A stretch of 64,000 nucleotides of DNA from Allotamlana fucoidanivorans (GTDB lineage: Bacteria; Bacteroidota; Bacteroidia; Flavobacteriales; Flavobacteriaceae), in the NCBI RefSeq assembly GCF_045788535.1, contig NZ_CP074074.1, positions 3,286,001-3,350,000 of the forward strand, written 5' to 3'. Position 1 is the first letter of the stretch, and every line of letters begins with the position of its first letter. The translations under genes and the position numbers were made by a program. Of the stretch, positions 16,464 through 25,571 are shown in pieces. Under the pieces are notes generated by a model. That model saw nothing but the letters and a program-made list of their open reading frames with translations, made no database searches and had not been told where the DNA came from.

Positions 16464-17240
16464 ATGATTCCAAAAATTATACATTTTTGCTGGTTAAGCG
16501 AAAATAAATATCCAAGAGATGTTAAAAAAAATCTTTCTATTTGGAAAAAGCAGCTGCCAGATTATCAATTTATTTTGTGGGATTCTAAAAAATTTGATGT
16601 TAATGTAACCGAATGGACCAAACAAGCTTTTGAAGTAAAAAAGTATGCTTTTGCAGCTGATTATATCAGATTTTATGCTGTTTATAATTATGGAGGGATT
16701 TATCTAGATACAGATGTAGAAGTATTAAAAAAGTTTGACAACCTCCTTCATCTGCCATATTTCATAGGAAGTCAATTTGATAATCTTATTGAAGCCGCCA
16801 TTTTCGGGGCTGAGAAAAAATCCGATTGGGTTTTAGATTGTATGAAATATTATGAAAACAGACATTTCATTAAAGAAAATGGGCAAATGGATTTAAAGAT
16901 ATTACCAGAAATTATGCAAACTCAAATTGAGAAAAGAAGAAAACTCATTTTTCTAAATAATTCCATTGAAATCAAAAACATTTCTAGATTTATTGTTAAC
17001 TCAAATATATTTTATGTTCTTCCTTTCGAATATTTTAGTCCTAAGAATCATCAAACAAGAAAAATATCGCTAACTAGCGAAACATATACAATACATCACT
17101 ATAATAGTTCTTGGCTCCCACTTTCTTCTAAGATACGTTTGAATCTTATAAGGTTATTTGGTGTTAACCTTACCGAAAAATTCATAAATCTATTAAACTT
17201 GAGAAAATGCTACAGCCTACTCAAAAGACGTAAAACTTGA
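16464..17240 (+). CDS. GT32-like glycosyltransferase (Och1/capsular type)
   Basis: A 258-residue cytoplasmic glycosyltransferase. The start MIPKIIHFCWLSEN, the YAFAADYIRFYAVYNYGG block and the DXD motif YLDTDVEV (Asp82, Asp84) are the hallmarks of the GT32/DXD sugar-binding family, which use nucleotide sugars and a divalent metal. Such enzymes add hexoses in capsular or O-antigen synthesis. It is the only plus-strand glycosyltransferase of the patch and faces the ATP-grasp gene tail to tail across about 100 bp. A palindrome just upstream may regulate it. Confidence 0.88.
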   Translation: MIPKIIHFCWLSENKYPRDVKKNLSIWKKQLPDYQFILWDSKKFDVNVTEWTKQAFEVKKYAFAADYIRFYAVYNYGGIYLDTDVEVLKKFDNLLHLPYFIGSQFDNLIEAAIFGAEKKSDWVLDCMKYYENRHFIKENGQMDLKILPEIMQTQIEKRRKLIFLNNSIEIKNISRFIVNSNIFYVLPFEYFSPKNHQTRKISLTSETYTIHHYNSSWLPLSSKIRLNLIRLFGVNLTEKFINLLNLRKCYSLLKRRKT

Positions 17241-17344
17241 AGTAACGTATTTACTACTTTACTAAGAATATAGATGGCACCTAATCGGTTTATTTTAAAA
17301 TATTTTTAATAAAAATGGATGGGCTAAATTGTCACCTTATTTTT

Positions 17345-18313
17345 TTAGGTTTCATAATTTTTCACCAAAATTTCATCATCATACCTTAACATAAGTACGT
17401 TAGCTTCCCAATCATCACAAAAGTCAATTTCCTTATTGAATAGATACTCATTTATTATCCATTTAGGAAAATTACCCCCTGCTAAATAAGACAAAGGAAA
17501 TCCTCCTCCAAATCTTGCATTTATCTCAATCCCTTTTACTTCTTTTGTTTCTTTATGCATAAATAATTGTACAGTAATACAACCTCTTGCTCCCTTTAAA
17601 TAAGAAAATTTAGACTCTATAATAATTTTTATTTTGTTCTTTTTTGTAACCCCTTTACTCACTTCTCCTCCTCTAACCTCTATTCGTTTTCTTGGGATTA
17701 CACATTTTAAGTACCCTTGTTTTGAATAATATAAATCACATGTATATTCTTCGTAATCATTATGATCTAAATATTCAAAAAAATATAATGAACTATTTTT
17801 TAAAAAATAATTTGAAATTTGATCTTTATCTTTAATAATGTAATTCTCTACACTATTACTTCCATTTATTGGTTTTATAAAAAATGGTATTTTGTAATTG
17901 TTTTTAGTAAAGACTTGAGGTGTATTTATACCATTTTCTTCAAAAAGCAACTTAGTTTTTAATTTGTCTTCAGCAATATCAATAAAATCTATGTCAGAAA
18001 TGACAACTAAAATATTATGCATAGAAAAAAGATGCTTATGCTTTGCTAATAATTTCAGCTCAGGATCCAGCATTGGTATTAATAGCGAAACATCATTATC
18101 TACACACTTTTTTAATAAGTCTTCAATATATCTTCTATCATTAATACGAAACGTCTTAAGATAATCATCAGCTATTTGAGCTGCTGAAGATAGTTCGGGT
18201 TCAGCATCTGAAACAATCACTTTTGATGATGGGCTTTGCTTTTTTAATTCAACCATAAAGGCCTTTACTAATGATACTCTTCTTCCTCCTGAAGTTATTA
18301 AAATATTATTCAT
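17345..18313 (-). CDS. ATP-grasp protein (CarB/PylC-like)
   Basis: A 322-residue protein with a pre-ATP-grasp nucleotide-fold start (MNNILITSGGRRVSLVKAF) followed by an ATP-grasp domain. The metal and nucleotide site is in GIEINARFGGGFPLSYLAGG, the usual EINxRxGG motif, and the lysine region is in FFIKPINGSNS. ATP-grasp enzymes join an acid to an amine or other nucleophile using ATP. This subtype occurs in surface-polysaccharide loci, commonly paired with a HAD hydrolase like the one at 13.3 kb, and may ligate an amino acid to a sugar. It lies 24 bp after the GT2 gene upstream, probably in one operon with both. Confidence 0.87.
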   Translation of the reverse strand: MNNILITSGGRRVSLVKAFMVELKKQSPSSKVIVSDAEPELSSAAQIADDYLKTFRINDRRYIEDLLKKCVDNDVSLLIPMLDPELKLLAKHKHLFSMHNILVVISDIDFIDIAEDKLKTKLLFEENGINTPQVFTKNNYKIPFFIKPINGSNSVENYIIKDKDQISNYFLKNSSLYFFEYLDHNDYEEYTCDLYYSKQGYLKCVIPRKRIEVRGGEVSKGVTKKNKIKIIIESKFSYLKGARGCITVQLFMHKETKEVKGIEINARFGGGFPLSYLAGGNFPKWIINEYLFNKEIDFCDDWEANVLMLRYDDEILVKNYET

Positions 18314-18337
18314 AAATTTCTTAAATCAAATAAGCAA

Positions 18338-19372
18338 TTATTTTATTTTTTTATGGGTTACCCATTTAAGAAAAGGGTTTCCAACAATAAACGAAATATA
18401 AAACAAGTGCCTAATATTGAATGTTGGTACCAAAATATAATAAATTTTCCTACCATATTCTTTTCCTAAAAAAGAATTTAATGGATAGGCACTTACTTCG
18501 GTCATTTTAGTTAATATAGCCTTAAGTTCCTGCAATGTTATTGCAGAACTTAGCATCCTTACCATCATAAAAAAAACAAAAGATTGCTGTCTTGTTTTCA
18601 AACGTTTTATACAAGAATTAACAAAAGGAATTGATTTATCCAAATTGTCAATAATATCTTTAAATACAATAGCTGCATTAGCATTATCCCTTATAACCCT
18701 TAAAAATTGAACGCTTTCCCTGCTTGTCATAGCTGAATTTGGAACCACCATATGCCTATGAGCATCAATATCAAAATATAAAACCCTATTGGCCTTAAGA
18801 AATAATTTTGTAGTAAAAATGGCATCTTCCATCCAGCGTCCTTTTATAAACTGAATTCTTGTTGCTAACAAGAAACTTCTTTTTACAAAATACCACCAAA
18901 CTTCATTTTTATAAGGCATGTCTGCGATAATCTGAACACCTGTTTTAACACATTCTAAAAAACGTCCTTCTTTTTTATCTAATATATTATTAATGTGCGG
19001 ATTAGTCGTTGCTATTGATTTAAAAGCAAGTATTTCTAAATCATGCTTCGTTAAAGTATTAAGTAAAACGTTCAAAACATTATCTGCTAAATAATCATCG
19101 GCATCTATAAAATAGATATACTCTCCTAAAGCCAATTCTATACCTTTATTTCTAGCAACTCCTACTCCTGAATTCTTTTGGGTATAAAGTTTTACATTTG
19201 AATAAGCACCCATGAATTCTTTTACAATAAAACAACTCTTATCTGTAGAACCATCATCAATAATTACAATTTCATACTGATCCACTGAAATATCTTGACA
19301 TAACAAACTTTCAAGGCATCTCGAAATATATTTTTCTGCATTGTAAACAGGAACAATAATGCTTAACTTCAT
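18338..19372 (-). CDS. Family 2 glycosyltransferase
   Basis: A 344-residue inverting GT-A glycosyltransferase of family GT2. Residues 1-100 carry MKLSIIVPVYNAEKYISRCL, VIIDDGSTD (nucleotide-binding Asp) and the metal-binding FIDADD. The C-terminal half is longer than the core and holds amphipathic helices, perhaps membrane-associated. It is clearly a paralogue of the gene that starts upstream: both share the opening, the LYTQxNxG element and the spacing of the domains. The two are 1 bp apart and so one operon. Likely role: successive sugar transfers in the synthesis of a surface glycan. Confidence 0.92.
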   Translation of the reverse strand: MKLSIIVPVYNAEKYISRCLESLLCQDISVDQYEIVIIDDGSTDKSCFIVKEFMGAYSNVKLYTQKNSGVGVARNKGIELALGEYIYFIDADDYLADNVLNVLLNTLTKHDLEILAFKSIATTNPHINNILDKKEGRFLECVKTGVQIIADMPYKNEVWWYFVKRSFLLATRIQFIKGRWMEDAIFTTKLFLKANRVLYFDIDAHRHMVVPNSAMTSRESVQFLRVIRDNANAAIVFKDIIDNLDKSIPFVNSCIKRLKTRQQSFVFFMMVRMLSSAITLQELKAILTKMTEVSAYPLNSFLGKEYGRKIYYILVPTFNIRHLFYISFIVGNPFLKWVTHKKIK

Positions 19373-19373
19373 A

Positions 19374-20393
19374 TTAAAAAAATTTTAATACTTTAGATTT
19401 ATAAAGAATTCTTAAAGGGTAAAGGAATGTATAAAAAAGGTATTTATGATTAAACAGATAAATTGTTGTTTTATGAAGCTTGTTTTCAATAAAATATGAA
19501 ATAGGATAAGCACCCAAAGTTTCAAATTCATTTAAAATTCCATCAACCTTTTTAATTGAAATATTTGCCTTTATAATTCTAAAAAACATATAATATATGT
19601 TCACATCTCTAAAAAATTTCACTTTATTGAGTATCTCATGCGGTATATTCTTTTTTTTATTTGAAAACTCCGCTAGAAGTTTATTAAAACTATATGTTAC
19701 ATTTATATAATCGTCTATTATTCTTCTTGAATGATTTTGACTATTATTATTCATTATAGAAGAAGGGACTTGTACATATCTATGTACGTCTATTGGGAGA
19801 TAAATAATTTTTTTTGCATAAAACATAGCTCTAAGCGAAAAAGGACCATCTTCAAACGGATTATCTTCTTCAAAATAAATACTATTTTCATAAATAAAAT
19901 CTTTTCTGACAAAATACCACCAAACAGTTATGTTAAAATGTTTAGTTTTTGATAAAAAATCAATCCCCTTATAAATCATAATTTCCGTTTCCTTCTCTGA
20001 ATTTGATTTAAACAAATCTAGTTGCCTTGTTTTAAGAGAATTAAACCCCACAATATCAGCATTATATTCAAATGCTCTATCTAACAATAAACTTAAAGAA
20101 TTATAGACTATATAATCATCAGCATCTATGTTATATATATATATTCCTTTAGCTAATCTTAATAATTTATTCCTAGTTGCATATAACCCTTTATTACTTT
20201 GAGTATATAGATGAATATTATCATTAACATGAATGAATTCTTGCACTATTTTTACTGAATCGTCTACCGAACCATCATCTAATACTAAAATTTCATAATC
20301 ATCTTTAGGAACATCTTGATTTATCAAACTAGTAATACAATTACCAATATACTTTTCAGCATTATACATAGGAATCAAAATACTCAACTTCAT
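19374..20393 (-). CDS. Family 2 glycosyltransferase, paralogue of the next gene
   Basis: A 339-residue GT2 enzyme with MKLSILIPMYNAEKYIGNCI, LVLDDGSVDDS and YNIDADDYIV as the GT-A core motifs in residues 1-100, then a WWYFVRKDFI block and a poorly conserved, Lys-rich C-terminus. It is the first gene of the minus-strand operon GT2-GT2-ATP-grasp. The spacer of about 140 bp upstream is shared with the divergent prfB promoter. Very low GC even for this window suggests the patch was acquired or drifts rapidly. The sugar specificity is not predictable. Confidence 0.92.
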   Translation of the reverse strand: MKLSILIPMYNAEKYIGNCITSLINQDVPKDDYEILVLDDGSVDDSVKIVQEFIHVNDNIHLYTQSNKGLYATRNKLLRLAKGIYIYNIDADDYIVYNSLSLLLDRAFEYNADIVGFNSLKTRQLDLFKSNSEKETEIMIYKGIDFLSKTKHFNITVWWYFVRKDFIYENSIYFEEDNPFEDGPFSLRAMFYAKKIIYLPIDVHRYVQVPSSIMNNNSQNHSRRIIDDYINVTYSFNKLLAEFSNKKKNIPHEILNKVKFFRDVNIYYMFFRIIKANISIKKVDGILNEFETLGAYPISYFIENKLHKTTIYLFNHKYLFYTFLYPLRILYKSKVLKFF

Positions 20394-20488
20394 TATAAAA
20401 GGTTTTATAAATACTAAAGATATATGGGTGTTATAATATGATTAAATAAATTCGTTAATTAACACAATAACTACCATGAATTAAAACT

Positions 20489-20518
20489 TTTGTTTTTTAT
20501 GGATTAACCCTATTTTTG
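20489..20518 (+). promoter_or_regulatory. Promoter of prfB
   Basis: TTTG at 20489-20492 and TATTTTTG at 20511-20518 are 18 bp apart, an excellent match to the Bacteroidota -33/-7 consensus (TTTG ... TAnnTTTG). The start codon is 18 bp downstream, implying a very short leader. Confidence 0.7.
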
Positions 20519-20535
20519 CTCAAAATACAACAACT

Positions 20536-21646
20536 ATGATAACATACGATCAGATTAAAGATCTTAATACCCGCCTAGACAAACTTAGGCACTATCTTTG
20601 ACATAGATACCAAACTTATAGAAATTCAAAACGAAGAAGAACAGACGTTTGATCCAAATTTCTGGAATGACCCAAAAGCCGCAGAACTTATTATGAAATC
20701 ACTGCGGGTGAAAAAAAAATGGGTTGAAGACTACAAAACTGCTAAATCAAACATTGAAGAATTAGAACTTCTTTATGAGTTTCATAAAGAAGGTGAATAT
20801 TCAGCAGAAGAAGTTCAAGACCATTATGATAAAACAGCTTCCTTTCTTGAGGATATTGAATTTAAAAACATGCTTTCTGATGAAGGAGATAGCTTAAGTG
20901 CCGTACTTCAAATTACTGCTGGCGCTGGGGGTACCGAAAGTTGTGATTGGGCTAGCATGCTCATGCGTATGTACCTCATGTATGCCGAAAAAAGTGGATT
21001 CAAAGTTAAAGAACTGAATTATCAGGAAGGTGATGTTGCTGGTATAAAAACGGTGACTCTAGAAATAGAGGGCGACTTTGCTTTTGGCTGGCTAAAAGGA
21101 GAAAATGGGGTACACCGATTAGTGAGAATTTCACCGTTTGATAGTAATGCTAAACGCCATACCAGTTTTGCTTCTGTTTATGTATACCCTCTAGTTGATG
21201 ATACTATTGAAATTGACATAAATCCTGCCGATATTGAAATCACCACCGCACGTTCTAGTGGCGCCGGAGGGCAAAATGTGAACAAGGTAGAAACCAAAGT
21301 GCAGCTAACCCATAAACCTACAGGTATTCAAATATCCTGTTCTGAAACGCGCTCTCAGCATGATAACCGAGCTCGTGCCTTGCAAATGTTGAAATCGCAA
21401 CTCTATGAAATTGAGTTACAAAAACAACTCTCGCAACGTGAAGATATAGAAGCAAGCAAAATGAAAATTGAGTGGGGAAGCCAAATTCGTAACTATGTTA
21501 TGCATCCGTACAAATTAGTAAAAGATGTAAGAACAGGTCATGAAACGGGTAATGTAGATGCTATTATGGATGGTAATATTGAACCCTTTTTAAAAGCATA
21601 CCTCATGATGATGGGACAAAAAGTTGAAGAGGAAGATCAATTATGA
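20536..21646 (+). CDS. prfB: Peptide chain release factor 2 with programmed +1 frameshift
   Basis: Release factor 2 ends translation at UGA and UAA. The first 21 codons ([17 protein letters not shown] then RHYL) run to an in-frame TGA at 20599-20601. Reading resumes one base later as [20 protein letters not shown] and continues to the end, giving about 369 residues, the normal RF2 length. The slippery site is CTT TGA C. The anticodon-like tripeptide SPF is in [13 protein letters not shown] and the catalytic GGQ is in [11 protein letters not shown]. The frameshift lets RF2 control its own synthesis: when RF2 is scarce the ribosome slips. The upstream stimulator is weakened (AGGCACTAT rather than AGGGGGTAT). 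Confidence 0.97.
20587..20602 (+). promoter_or_regulatory. Programmed +1 frameshift site of prfB
   Basis: AGGCACTATCTTTGAC keeps the CTT-TGA-C shift site and the spacing used by E. coli, but only AGG of the Shine-Dalgarno-like AGGGGG remains. The downstream frame begins GAC ATA GAT. Confidence 0.9.
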
Positions 21647-22263
21647 AAACAATAAACACAATCATCTTCGATTTGGGTGGTGTTCTCATTGATTGGAATC
21701 CGGAATACGTTTTTATAGATGTTTTTAATGGTGACCGAGATAAAATGCATTGGTTTTTAAAACATGTTTGCACACCAGACTGGAATGAAAACCAAGATGC
21801 CGGTTATACTTTAGAACAAGCTACAAAAGATAGAATTACCCTTTTTCCTGAATACGAAAATGAAATTGGAGCATTTTATGGTAGGTGGCCAGAAATGCTA
21901 GGTGGTGCCATAGAAGGCAGCGTGAGTATTTTAAACAGATTACGGGAGTCTAAACACTATAAAATTATCGCGCTTACAAATTGGAGTGCAGAAACATTTC
22001 CTATTGCTCTAAAAAAATTTGATTTCTTACAATGGTTTGAGGGCATTGTTGTTTCGGGAGAAGAAAAGACGAGAAAACCTTTTGATGACATCTATAAACT
22101 CACCCTTCAACGGTATAATATTAACCCAGAGCAGGCTCTATTTATTGACGACAATTTAAGAAATATAGAAGCGGCGCAAGCTCTTGGAATTCGCAGTATA
22201 CATTTCAAGTCACCGGAACAACTTCTTGTCGCACTAAAACATTTTAATATTCATTTACAATGA
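21643..22263 (+). CDS. HAD-family phosphatase (YihX-like)
   Basis: A 206-residue HAD hydrolase. Motif I is [16 protein letters not shown], where Gly replaces the second Asp, typical of YihX-like sugar-phosphate phosphatases and related dehalogenase-like enzymes. Motif II is [10 protein letters not shown], the lysine of motif III is in [11 protein letters not shown] and motif IV is [14 protein letters not shown], all intact. YihX-type enzymes hydrolyse phosphates such as glucose-1-phosphate. The start ATG overlaps the prfB stop (ATGA), so the genes are translationally coupled, and it overlaps the arsC-like gene by 4 nt. Confidence 0.9.
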   Translation: MKTINTIIFDLGGVLIDWNPEYVFIDVFNGDRDKMHWFLKHVCTPDWNENQDAGYTLEQATKDRITLFPEYENEIGAFYGRWPEMLGGAIEGSVSILNRLRESKHYKIIALTNWSAETFPIALKKFDFLQWFEGIVVSGEEKTRKPFDDIYKLTLQRYNINPEQALFIDDNLRNIEAAQALGIRSIHFKSPEQLLVALKHFNIHLQ

Positions 22264-22601
22264 TAACCATATACCATAATAATAGATGCAGTAAATCTCG
22301 TAGCGGATTAAAAATACTAGAAGATTCAGGCAAAGATTTCAAAATTTCAAAATATTTAGACGACCCGTTAACCGAAGATGAATTAGTTAAAATTATTGAA
22401 CTACTTCAAATAAAACCTATGGACTTAGTAAGACAAAATGAGGCCATTTGGAAAAGTGAATTTAAGCATAAAGCACTCACCGATGCTGAGATTATCTCTG
22501 CCATGGTAAAGAATCCAAAACTCATAGAAAGACCCATTGTTGTTAATGGTAATAAAGCTGTAATTGGCAGGCCACCTGAAAACATATCAGAAATTATTTA
22601 A
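22260..22601 (+). CDS. arsC: ArsC/Spx-fold protein, probable glutaredoxin-dependent arsenate reductase
   Basis: A 113-residue thioredoxin-fold protein with the catalytic motif YHNNRCSKSRSG (Cys10, single redox-active Cys) and the downstream NPKLIERPIVVNGNKAVIGR stretch that supplies the Arg used to bind oxyanions. These features fit ArsC of the glutaredoxin-coupled type; a Spx-like regulatory role cannot be ruled out, but the CSKSR pattern and RPIV element support the enzyme. No other ars genes (arsB, arsR) are near. It overlaps the HAD gene by 4 nt in the prfB operon. Confidence 0.87.
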   Translation: MITIYHNNRCSKSRSGLKILEDSGKDFKISKYLDDPLTEDELVKIIELLQIKPMDLVRQNEAIWKSEFKHKALTDAEIISAMVKNPKLIERPIVVNGNKAVIGRPPENISEII

Positions 22602-22619
22602 TATGTTTCATTTACATAC

Positions 22620-22640
22620 AGGTTAACAAAATATTAACCT
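22620..22640. promoter_or_regulatory. Dyad AGGTTAA-N7-TTAACCT upstream of the TonB receptor
   Basis: A perfect 7-bp inverted repeat with a 7-bp spacer lies 50 bp before the receptor start and 18 bp after the arsC-like stop. It has no T tail, and the spacing fits a dimeric regulator. Confidence 0.45.
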
Positions 22641-22691
22641 TTCTTCTATAAACCATACTCTACATTTATAGTCTAACCACCAAAACTATTT

Positions 22692-25115
22692 ATGAATAAA
22701 CGAGCTATCTTGTTAATGAGCTTGTGCTTTTTCACGTTGAAATCTATTTCTCAAAAACCATTATCAAAAGAAGTAGAAATTTCAGGAACAGTTATTGACA
22801 AAGAAACAAACGAACCTTTAGAATATGCTACTATTGCTTTTTTCAATAAACAAGACAATAAAATAGTTTCTGGAGGAATAACTGATACTAAAGGAACATT
22901 TAAAATTCCTGTAAGCACTGGTGTTTATGATATTACCATTGAATACATCTCGTTTAAAACCATAACTATTCCAAATAAAAAAATTACTATCTCTGAAAAT
23001 ATAGGACGTTTTGCGCTTGAAATAAATACAGAATCGCTTGATGAAGTAGAAATAATTGCAGAACGAACTACGGTTGAAATTAAACTCGATAAGAAAATTT
23101 ATAACGTTGGAAAAGATTTGACCGTTAGCGGCGGAAATGTTAGTGATGTTTTAGACAATGTGCCATCCGTTTCTGTTGACGCTGATGGTGCTGTATCTTT
23201 AAGAGGAAATGACAATGTTCGTATTTTGATTAATGGAAAACCCTCTGGGTTGGTAGGCTTAAATTCTGCTGAAGCACTTCAACAATTGCCTGCTGAAGCC
23301 ATTGAAAAAGTAGAAGTTATTACATCTCCATCGGCTAGATACGAAGCTGAAGGAACTGCAGGTATTTTGAATATTATTCTGCGAAGGAGTAAATTACAAG
23401 GTCTTAATGGTGCCATAACTGCAAACTTAGGACATCCTAAATCTGCTGGTATTTCAGGAAATATCAACTATAGAACTGGTGATTTAAATTTCTTTAACAC
23501 AACCTCATACAGATACAGAACCACACTGGGTAAATGGTATAACGATGTTAAATATTATGACATCAACACACCCGACTTAAATGAACGAAGAAATTGGACA
23601 GACATTAGAAAGGGTATAAATACAGACACAGGTGTAGAGTGGTATATCAATGAATCTTCATCCCTTACGGCAGCTCTGGTATATGCAAACAACCAAAGTG
23701 ACAATCTATCTAAAAACTACTTATATCAGTTTGACAAGATTAATCAAACATCGAAAACCAATATTAGACTTACTCCTGAAATAGGAGAACGAGAAACCAT
23801 TCAGTATTCTGTTAACTACACCAAAGATTTTAAAGAGACCAATCATAAACTCTCGTTTGATTTTCAGTTTGAAGATACTACGGATGATGAAAATTCTGTA
23901 ATAAATTTTGATGGTGTTGACTCTGAAAAAGTAAAAAACCTTGAAGATCAACAACGCATATTGCTTCAAACCGATTACGTATTGCCTGTTGGTAAAATGA
24001 GTCAGTTTGAACTGGGGTACAGAGGTGACTTTAATAAAAATATTACAGATTTTAGAGTGGATACGCTTAATGTTGACACCAATATGTTTGAGGTTAATAA
24101 AAACTTAACCAATATTTTTAATTTTAAACAATACATTAATGCCGCTTATCTTCAATTTGGTAGTAAAATTGGAAAATTTTCTTTTTTAGCAGGATTAAGA
24201 TTAGAAAATACTAGAACCACATTAGACCAGCCTAACACAGGTGATTTTAAAAGAAAAAACCTAACAGGCTTGTTTCCTACAATGAATTTAAATTATGAAA
24301 TAACAGAAGGGCAAAGTTTAATGTTAGGCTACAATAGACGCCTAGGAAGACCACGCGGGTTTATGTTAAACCCATTTCCTTCACGCTCAAGTATAACCAA
24401 CATTTTTCAAGGGAATCCAGATCTTGACCCCACCTACACAGACCGTTTTGAGGTTGGCTATTTAAACAGCTTTAATAATTTCACCATAAGCTCTGCTATT
24501 TATTTCGCCTACTCTACCAACGTTATTACATTTGTGAGTAGAAAAACAGGAGAAACGGTTATTATTGACGGAAAAGAATTTCCTGTTATAGCCAGAGGCC
24601 CAGTTAACTTAGCAACAAACAATAGGTATGGTTTTGAGCTAAATGTAAACTATAGTCCTTCGAGAAAATGGCGGGTTAATACAGATTTTAATCTATACAA
24701 ACTAAAACGAGATGGTGAATTTGAAGGTATTGACTTAAGTGCCAATAATATAAATTGGTCGGCACGATTAACCAATAAATTGACAATCCCATATCGTATA
24801 GACTGGCAAACTAACTTAAATTATCGGGGACCAAGTATTGATGCTCAAAACGACAGAAAAGGACGGTTTTCAACAAATATGGCGTTTAGCAAAGACTTAT
24901 TCAAGGAAAAAGCATCTCTTGCTTTTAATGTTCGCGATATTTTTAATAGTAATATTTCAAGAAACCAAATCAGTACGGCAACTTTTACCTCTCTTCAAGA
25001 GATTCAGTTTAGAGGAGGCAGAACCTACAATCTATCGTTCACGTACAGATTCAATCAACAAAAAAAACGTGAACGTTCTAGTGGCGGATTTGAAGGTGGA
25101 GATGTAGACATGTAA
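22692..25115 (+). CDS. TonB-dependent outer-membrane receptor (CarboxypepD-reg-like plus beta-barrel)
   Basis: An 807-residue outer-membrane protein. Residues 1-20 are a signal peptide. A carboxypeptidase-regulatory-like domain follows (EISGTVIDKETNEPLEYATI, about 28-105), then a plug domain (about 130-220) with LRGNDNVRILINGKPSG and EKVEVITSPSARYEAEGTAG. A 22-strand-type barrel of the OMP_b-brl_3 group (about 230-800) has LRLENTRTTLD and LGYNRRLGRPRG. No SusD partner is next to it, so it is not a classical polysaccharide-utilisation pair; the ligand may be a peptide, a siderophore or a metal complex. A strong terminator follows at once. Confidence 0.93.
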   Translation: MNKRAILLMSLCFFTLKSISQKPLSKEVEISGTVIDKETNEPLEYATIAFFNKQDNKIVSGGITDTKGTFKIPVSTGVYDITIEYISFKTITIPNKKITISENIGRFALEINTESLDEVEIIAERTTVEIKLDKKIYNVGKDLTVSGGNVSDVLDNVPSVSVDADGAVSLRGNDNVRILINGKPSGLVGLNSAEALQQLPAEAIEKVEVITSPSARYEAEGTAGILNIILRRSKLQGLNGAITANLGHPKSAGISGNINYRTGDLNFFNTTSYRYRTTLGKWYNDVKYYDINTPDLNERRNWTDIRKGINTDTGVEWYINESSSLTAALVYANNQSDNLSKNYLYQFDKINQTSKTNIRLTPEIGERETIQYSVNYTKDFKETNHKLSFDFQFEDTTDDENSVINFDGVDSEKVKNLEDQQRILLQTDYVLPVGKMSQFELGYRGDFNKNITDFRVDTLNVDTNMFEVNKNLTNIFNFKQYINAAYLQFGSKIGKFSFLAGLRLENTRTTLDQPNTGDFKRKNLTGLFPTMNLNYEITEGQSLMLGYNRRLGRPRGFMLNPFPSRSSITNIFQGNPDLDPTYTDRFEVGYLNSFNNFTISSAIYFAYSTNVITFVSRKTGETVIIDGKEFPVIARGPVNLATNNRYGFELNVNYSPSRKWRVNTDFNLYKLKRDGEFEGIDLSANNINWSARLTNKLTIPYRIDWQTNLNYRGPSIDAQNDRKGRFSTNMAFSKDLFKEKASLAFNVRDIFNSNISRNQISTATFTSLQEIQFRGGRTYNLSFTYRFNQQKKRERSSGGFEGGDVDM

Positions 25116-25116
25116 T

Positions 25117-25153
25117 AAAAAAGGGAAGCTATTTAATTTAGCTTCCCTTTTTT
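25117..25153. terminator. Bidirectional intrinsic terminator
   Basis: A 15-bp perfect stem (AAAAAAGGGAAGCTA and its complement) with a 7-nt loop and A/T runs on both sides. It lies between the convergent TonB receptor gene and the small membrane protein gene. Confidence 0.93.
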
Positions 25154-25176
25154 ATATCTTTTTTATATTTAAACTC

Positions 25177-25344
25177 TTAACGCTTAGCTTTCTTTTCTTC
25201 TCTAATTTCTTTAATTCTTTCAATTAAAGAACCTCCAATCCAATAAGGAATTACAAAAGTTAATAAAAAAATCATTAACCAAAATCCTATGGTTAATATG
25301 GTAAGAAACGCTAAAAAGCCTAAGTACTGATCAAAATCAAACAT
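25177..25344 (-). CDS. Small membrane protein (55 residues)
   Basis: A 55-residue frame from ATG to TAA, MFDFDQYLGFLAFLTILTIG at the start, one or two hydrophobic segments (residues 8-38) and a basic tail ending EKKAKR. The amphipathic-helix-plus-basic-tail plan resembles real small inner-membrane proteins. It sits between a terminator and the fumC upstream region and has no recognised family. A random frame would be unlikely to have such clean membrane-protein composition. Confidence 0.6.
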   Translation of the reverse strand: MFDFDQYLGFLAFLTILTIGFWLMIFLLTFVIPYWIGGSLIERIKEIREEKKAKR

Positions 25345-25571
25345 AATGTTACGTGTCGGTTATAAATCTTCTGCAAATATAATGTAAACACTTTTGTTAT
25401 ACAATATCAATATAACAATTATTAACAAGATTATAAACAGTTATTTAGGTTGCAAACTACTTAATTTTAAATATAAATAATCCGTTTAAAAAAGCAAAAA
25501 ACTAACATAAATCATATATAAAAAAATGCTAAAAACCGTAACTTAGCTACTTCAAATTAAATGATTAAACG

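Noticed and set aside
13267..20393. A complete capsule or O-antigen locus
   Set aside because: No Wzx/Wzy, Wza/Wzc, sugar-nucleotide pathway or priming transferase genes are present. It is at most a partial or rearranged piece.
20599..20601. In-frame TGA early in prfB, which would make it a pseudogene
   Set aside because: It is the programmed +1 frameshift stop of RF2: CTT-TGA-C, intact downstream frame of normal length and the conserved SPF and GGQ motifs.
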